Assembly: GCA_029964075.1 (NCBI GenBank)
Contig: CM057141.1
Span: forward strand, 11,346,001 to 11,410,000
Direction of reading: 5' to 3'
DNA: 64,000 nucleotides
Source of the DNA: Patiria pectinifera
Taxonomy: Eukaryota > Echinodermata > Asteroidea > Valvatida > Asterinidae
Both the position numbers and the translations under genes were made by a program. The notes beneath the pieces are model-generated. The model saw only the letters and a program-made list of their open reading frames with translations, searched no databases and was not told the DNA's origin. Every line of letters starts with the position of its first letter. The first letter of the stretch is position 1. Below are positions 58,861 through 64,000 of this stretch, piece by piece.

Positions 58861-59160
58861 AGCTGTTTCGGTGACACACCGAAACAGCTCTTGTTTTCGT
58901 TAAGATTTTTTTAGCTGTTTCGGTGTACACACCGAAACAGCTCTTGTTTTCGTTAAGATTTTTTTTTTTCTTTTTTCTTTTTTTAGCTGTTTCGGTGACA
59001 CACCGAAACAGCTCTTGTTTTCGTTAAGATTTTTTTTTTTCTTTTTTTTAGCTGTTTCGGTGACACACCGAAACAGCTCTTGTTTTCGTTAAGATTTTTT
59101 TTTTTTAGCTGTTTCGGTGACACACCGAAACAGCTCTTGTTTTCGTTAAGATTTTTTTTT
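58861..59160 (+). repeat. Five tandem palindromic heads
   Basis: Palindromes at 58861-58889, 58913-58942, 58985-59013, 59050-59078 and 59107-59135, each followed by ctcttgttttcgttaagat and a T run. Two more are at 63413-63442 and 63484-63513. Confidence 0.9.
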
Positions 59161-60128
59161 TTCTTTTTTTTTCTTTTTTTTCTTTTTTTTCTCCTCCTTT
59201 TTCAGACTTTTTCTCCATAGGTTTAACACACGTTTCTTCCACCAGTCCACTTTGCCACTTTTTCAAATCTGATTGATTTCAGACTTGGTACATACTTAGA
59301 CTACCACCCACAGATAGTCCTAGAAGAAATTCGTGACCGTGACGTCATCAGGTGTCGGGTTACGTCACATTAAAGATGCATTTTTCCCCATATGTTTTGT
59401 ACACGTTTTAAAACACTCCACTTTGGCCTCTTCGTAAATCCGATCGACCTCAGACCTGATACATACTTAGACCACCACCCACAGATGGTCCTGTAAGGTT
59501 GTCGTCATGGTGACGTCATCAGGTGTCATGTGAGGGCGCCCTAACTTTGCATTTGTTGCAGCCCTGTAACTTTGCAAGTATGGGTCCGATTGCGTTGAAA
59601 CTTTGCATGCGCTCACATTGGGGTGTGTTTCGTGCGGCAATATAGCTGACGTCATCGCGACGTCATTAGCTGTCATGTGAGGGCGCCCTAACTTTGCATA
59701 ATTTCCATATCCCCACGAGTATGCATCCGATTTGGTTGAAGCTTTGCATTCACACAAACTTGAAACTGTTATACACCAGAATATAGGTTAAGTCAAGGTG
59801 ACGTCATCGGTCGTCATGTGAGGGCGCCCTAACATAGCATCATTTGCAGCCCTTTATCTTTGTAAGCATGCGTCCCATTGCGTTGAAACCTTGAATGCCC
59901 TCATATTGGGAAGTGTTAATGTGAAAATATCGGTGGCGACAGTATCACTTCTGTGGTCGTCATGTGAGGGCGCCCTAACTTTGCATCTTTTAAAGCCCTT
60001 TATCTCCCCAACTATTCGTCCGATTCGGTTGAAACTTTGCATGCGCTAATAGTCGTCATAATCTCATGTCCTTGTCAAATAATGTAACAGTCGAAACAGC
60101 TTGTGTTTGTCCACAAACGCATTTCTAG
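59161..60128 (+). repeat. Array unit A1
   Basis: T/C-rich leader, two 171-bp monomers, four units containing gtcatgtgagggcgcccta (59525, 59673, 59813, 59959), tail and CTAG. Confidence 0.85.
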
Positions 60129-61087
60129 TTTCTTTTTTTTCTTTTTTTTTTTCTCCTTTTTCAGACTTTTTCTCCATAGGTTTAACACACGTTTCTTCCA
60201 CCAGTCCACTTTGCCACTTTTTCAAATCTGATTGATTTCAGACTTGGTACATACTTAGACTACCACCCACAGATAGTCCTAGAAGAAATTCGTGACCGTG
60301 ACGTCATCAGGTGTCGGGTTACGTCACATTAAAGATGCATTTTTCCCCATATGTTTTGTACACGTTTTAAAACACTCCACTTTGGCCTCTTCGTAAATCC
60401 GATCGACCTCAGACCTGATACATACTTAGACCACCACCCACAGATGGTCCTGTAAGGTTGTCGTCATGGTGACGTCATCAGGTGTCATGTGAGGGCGCCC
60501 TAACTTTGCATTTGTTGCAGCCCTGTAACTTTGCAAGTATGGGTCCGATTGCGTTGAAACTTTGCATGCGCTCACATTGGGGTGTGTTTCGTGCGGCAAT
60601 ATAGCTGACGTCATCGCGACGTCATTAGCTGTCATGTGAGGGCGCCCTAACTTTGCATAATTTCCATATCCCCACGAGTATGCATCCGATTTGGTTGAAG
60701 CTTTGCATTCACACAAACTTGAAACTGTTATACACCAGAATATAGGTTAAGTCAAGGTGACGTCATCGGTCGTCATGTGAGGGCGCCCTAACATAGCATC
60801 ATTTGCAGCCCTTTATCTTTGTAAGCATGCGTCCCATTGCGTTGAAACCTTGAATGCCCTCATATTGGGAAGTGTTAATGTGAAAATATCGGTGGCGACA
60901 GTATCACTTCTGTGGTCGTCATGTGAGGGCGCCCTAACTTTGCATCTTTTAAAGCCCTTTATCTCCCCAACTATTCGTCCGATTCGGTTGAAACTTTGCA
61001 TGCGCTAATAGTCGTCATAATCTCATGTCCTTGTCAAATAATGTAACAGTCGAAACAGCTTGTGTTTGTCCACAAACGCATTTCTAG
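60129..61087 (+). repeat. Array unit A2, 959-bp copy of A1
   Basis: Repeats A1 at an exact 959-bp offset. No base difference was noticed past the T/C leader, and chance reading frames of 96 and 62 codons are the same in both. Confidence 0.88.
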
Positions 61088-62336
61088 TTTTTTTTTTTTT
61101 TTCTTTTTTTTCTTCTCCTTTTTCAGACTTTTTCTCCATAGGTTTAACACACGTTTCTTCCACCAATCCACTTTGCCACTTTTTAAAATCCGATTGATTT
61201 CAGACTTGGTACATACTTAGACCTCCACCCACAGATGGTCCTAGAAGAAATTTGTGATCGTGACGTCATCAGGTGTCAGATTACGTCACATTAAAGATGT
61301 ATTTTTGCCCATATGTTTTGTACACGTTTTAAAACACTCCAGTTTGGCATCTTCGTAAATCCGATCGACTTTAAACTTAATTCATACTTAGACCACCACT
61401 CACAGATGGTCCTAGACGAAATTCGTGATCGTGACGTCATCAGGTGTCAGGTTACGTCACATTAAAGATGTATTTTTGCCCATATGTTTTGTACACGTTT
61501 TAAAACACTCCAGTTTGGCATCTTCGTAAATCCGATCGACTCTAAACTTAATTCATACTTAGACCACCACCCACAGATGGTCCTAGATGAAATTCGTGAT
61601 TGTGACGTCATCAAGAGTCAGGTTACGTCACATTAAAGATGCATTTTGCCCCATAAGGTTTGTACACGTTTTAAAACGCTCCATTTTGGCACTTTCGTAA
61701 ATCCGATCGACGTTACACTTGGTACACACTTAGACCACCACCCACAGATGGTCCTTGAAGAAATTCGTGATCGTGACGTCATCAGGTGTTACGTTACTTC
61801 ACATTAAAGATGCACATTTTTCTCATAGGTTTTGTACACATTTTAAAACGGTCCACTTTGGCACTTTCATAAATGTGATCGACTTAATACTTGGTACACA
61901 CTTAGACCACTACCCATAGATGGACCTAGAAGAAATTCATCATCGTGGAGTCATGAGGTGTCAGGTTACATCACATTAAAGATGCATTGTTTCCCTATTG
62001 GTTTTGTACACGTTTTTCTTCAAACTGAACTTGAAGCACAAGTCTGATGGGGTTAAAACTTGATATGCAAATTCACATGGTTGTTTTATAGATGGAAATT
62101 TAAGTGACATCATCATCAAATGTCATGTGAAGTCCCTTAAAGGGGCATTTTATTCTTTTATAGGTCTATATCTACATAACTAAAATGTTCGATTTGGTTG
62201 TAATTTGACATGTACATATTATAATGTGCTGTTTATGTAGATGACATTTATAGTGACGTCACTGATTGTTCATCCCGTGCTCAGAGTATTTCAAATATCC
62301 GAAACAGCTTGTGTTTGTCCACAAACACATTTCTAG
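61088..62336 (+). repeat. Array unit B1 with five 171-bp monomers
   Basis: TGACGTCA recurs at 61261, 61432, 61603 and 61774, exactly 171 bp apart, and in mutated form near 61946. Lacks the gggcgccc units of A and ends with the same tail. Confidence 0.88.
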
Positions 62337-63407
62337 TTTTTTCTTTTTTTTCTTCTCCTTTTTCAGACTTTTTCTCCATAGGTTTAACACACGTTTCTTC
62401 CACCAATCCACTTTGCCACTTTTTTAAATCCGATTGATTTCAGACTTGGTACATACTTAGACCTCCACCCACAGATGGTCCTAGAAGAAATTTGTGATCG
62501 TGACGTCATCAGGTGTCAGATTACGTCACATTAAAGATGTATTTTTGCCCATATGTTTTGTACACGTTTTAAAACACTCCAGTTTGGCATCTTCGTAAAT
62601 CCGATCGACTTTAAACTTAATTCATACTTAGACCACCACCCACAGATGGTCCTAGACGAAATTCGTGATCGTGACGTCATCAAAAGTCAGGTTACGTCAC
62701 ATTAAAGATGCATTTTGCCCCATAGGGTTTGTACACGTTTTAAAACGCTCCATTTCGGCACTTCCGTAAATCCGATCGACGTTACACTTGGTACACACTT
62801 AGACCACCACCCACAGATGGTCCTTGAAGAAATTCGTGATCGTGACGTCATCAGGTGTTACGTTACTTCACATTAAATATGCACATTTGTCTCATAGGTT
62901 TTGTACACGTTTTAAAACGCTCCACTTTGGCACTTTCATAAATTTGATCGACTTAATACTTGGTACACACTTAGACCACTACCCATAGATGGACCGAGAA
63001 GAAATTCGTCATCGTGGAGTCATGAGGTGTCAGGTTACATCACATTAAAGATGCATTGTTTCCCTATTGGTTTTGTACACGTTTTTCTTCAAACTGAACT
63101 TCGGAAGCACAAGTCTGATGGGGTTAAAACTTGGTATGCAAATTCACATGGGTGTGTCATAGATGGAAATTGAAGTGACATCATCATCAAATGTCATGTG
63201 AAGTCCCTTAAAGGGGCATTTTATTCTTTTATAGGTCTATATCTACATAACTAAAATGTTCGATTTGGTTGTAACTTGACATGTACATATTATAATGTGC
63301 TGTTTATGTAGATGACATTTATAGTGACGTCACTGATTGTTCATCCGGTGCTCAGAGTATTTCAAATATCCGAAACAGCTTGTGTTTGTCCACAAACACA
63401 TTTCTAG
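62337..63407 (+). repeat. Array unit B2, one monomer fewer than B1
   Basis: TGACGTCA at 62501, 62672 and 62843 (171-bp steps), mutated near 63014. Otherwise close to B1. Confidence 0.88.
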
Positions 63408-64000
63408 TTTTTAGCTGTTTCGGTGTACACACCGAAACAGCTCTTGTTTTCGTTAAGATTTTTTTTTTTCTTTTTTTTTTTTTAGCTGTTTCGGTGTACA
63501 CACCGAAACAGCTCTTGTTTCTGTTATTTTTTTTTTTCTCTTTTATTTTTCAGACTTTTTTCTCATAGGATAACACGTGTTTTCGTTCTACAAGTCACTT
63601 TTTGCTTTTTTTCAAATCCGATCGACTTCAAACCTGGCACACACTTAGACCATCATCTGAAGATGTGTGCCGAAACTTTTCGTCATGCTGACGTCATCAC
63701 GTGATTTATTATAGAATTTTGAATATTTAATTTTTCCCATAGACTTTGTACACAGAGATTTTTAAAAAAATGTCAATTTTCAGATGGCATTTTCGACTCT
63801 TTGCCAGTAATTCATTTACACCAATCTTTGTCCAAGCAAAGACTCTAATTCAAACAACATTGTGTAATGATGACATCATGATGACGTCATCCGGTGTTTA
63901 TTTATAGGCAATTAAATTGTGACAATTTTAATATTTAAAAATGCATAAGAAATCAACCGTACGCGTCCGCAGCATTCTGTTGCCGGCAAGTGGTAGAGTA
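63408..64000 (+). repeat. Next array unit, cut by the window edge
   Basis: Two palindromic heads, T/C leader, cagactttttt, then diverged monomers with tgacgtcat at 63689 and 63881 or so. Confidence 0.7.

Larger units (their letters stand above)
58861..64000 (+). mobile_element. Tandem array of Helentron-like (rolling-circle) elements
   Basis: Four unit ends have the same form: CGAAACAGCTTG, hairpin GTGTTTGTCCACAAAC, then CTAG in a T run (CTAG at 60125, 61084, 62333, 63404). Hairpin plus CTRR is the Helitron 3' signature. Left heads carry the palindrome AGCTGTTTCGGTG...CACCGAAACAGCT, whose arm is the complement of the CCGAAACAGCT before each tail, like the asymmetric terminal repeats of Helentrons. 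No Rep/helicase frame is seen, so these are non-autonomous. The window ends inside the array. Confidence 0.72.

Noticed and set aside
59467-61001. Repeated minus-strand frames of 96 and 62 codons
   Set aside because: They fall in the Helentron-like satellite repeats and recur only because the 959-bp unit is duplicated.

Overview
This window looks like nuclear DNA of a marine invertebrate animal. The genes are split by introns with GT/AG junctions, the background is AT-rich with many ACATGTACATGT runs, and very many short transposon relics (MITEs, SINEs and a Helentron-like array) are present. The phylum cannot be fixed from the sequence. An invertebrate deuterostome (echinoderm, hemichordate, amphioxus) or a mollusc would all fit.

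Layout. 0.5-3.6 kb: a two-exon C2H2 zinc-finger gene (+). 5-10 kb: MITEs and a tRNA-like SINE. 10.6-14.4 kb: at least five small exons (-) of a predicted beta-trefoil-like protein. 15.0-24.1 kb: a nearly complete Ty3/Gypsy LTR retrotransposon (-) with both LTRs, a target duplication, a tRNA-Leu primer site, gag, pol and an extra zinc-finger ORF downstream of pol that is frame-broken. 24-29 kb: repeats only. 29.3-35.7 kb: the complete four-exon NDUFS6 gene (-), whose introns are largely transposons. 37.4-37.7 kb: MRPL36 (+), head-to-head with NDUFS6. 38-46 kb: MITEs, SINEs and a G-rich tract. 46.2-48.2 kb: the last two exons of a MAL/plasmolipin-like MARVEL membrane protein (-). 49-58 kb: fold-back elements and TTAA-flanked MITEs, one nested in another. 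58.9 kb to the end: a tandem Helentron-like array built on a strict 171-bp satellite period, including a 959-bp unit present twice with no difference seen.

How the genes relate. NDUFS6 (complex I) and MRPL36 (mitoribosome) are both nuclear-encoded mitochondrial proteins, are divergently arranged here, and are also divergent neighbours in human, so a shared promoter is likely. The other cellular genes show no functional link. Most of the remaining sequence is mobile DNA, and boundaries could be fixed for many elements by matching terminal inverted repeats with target-site duplications.
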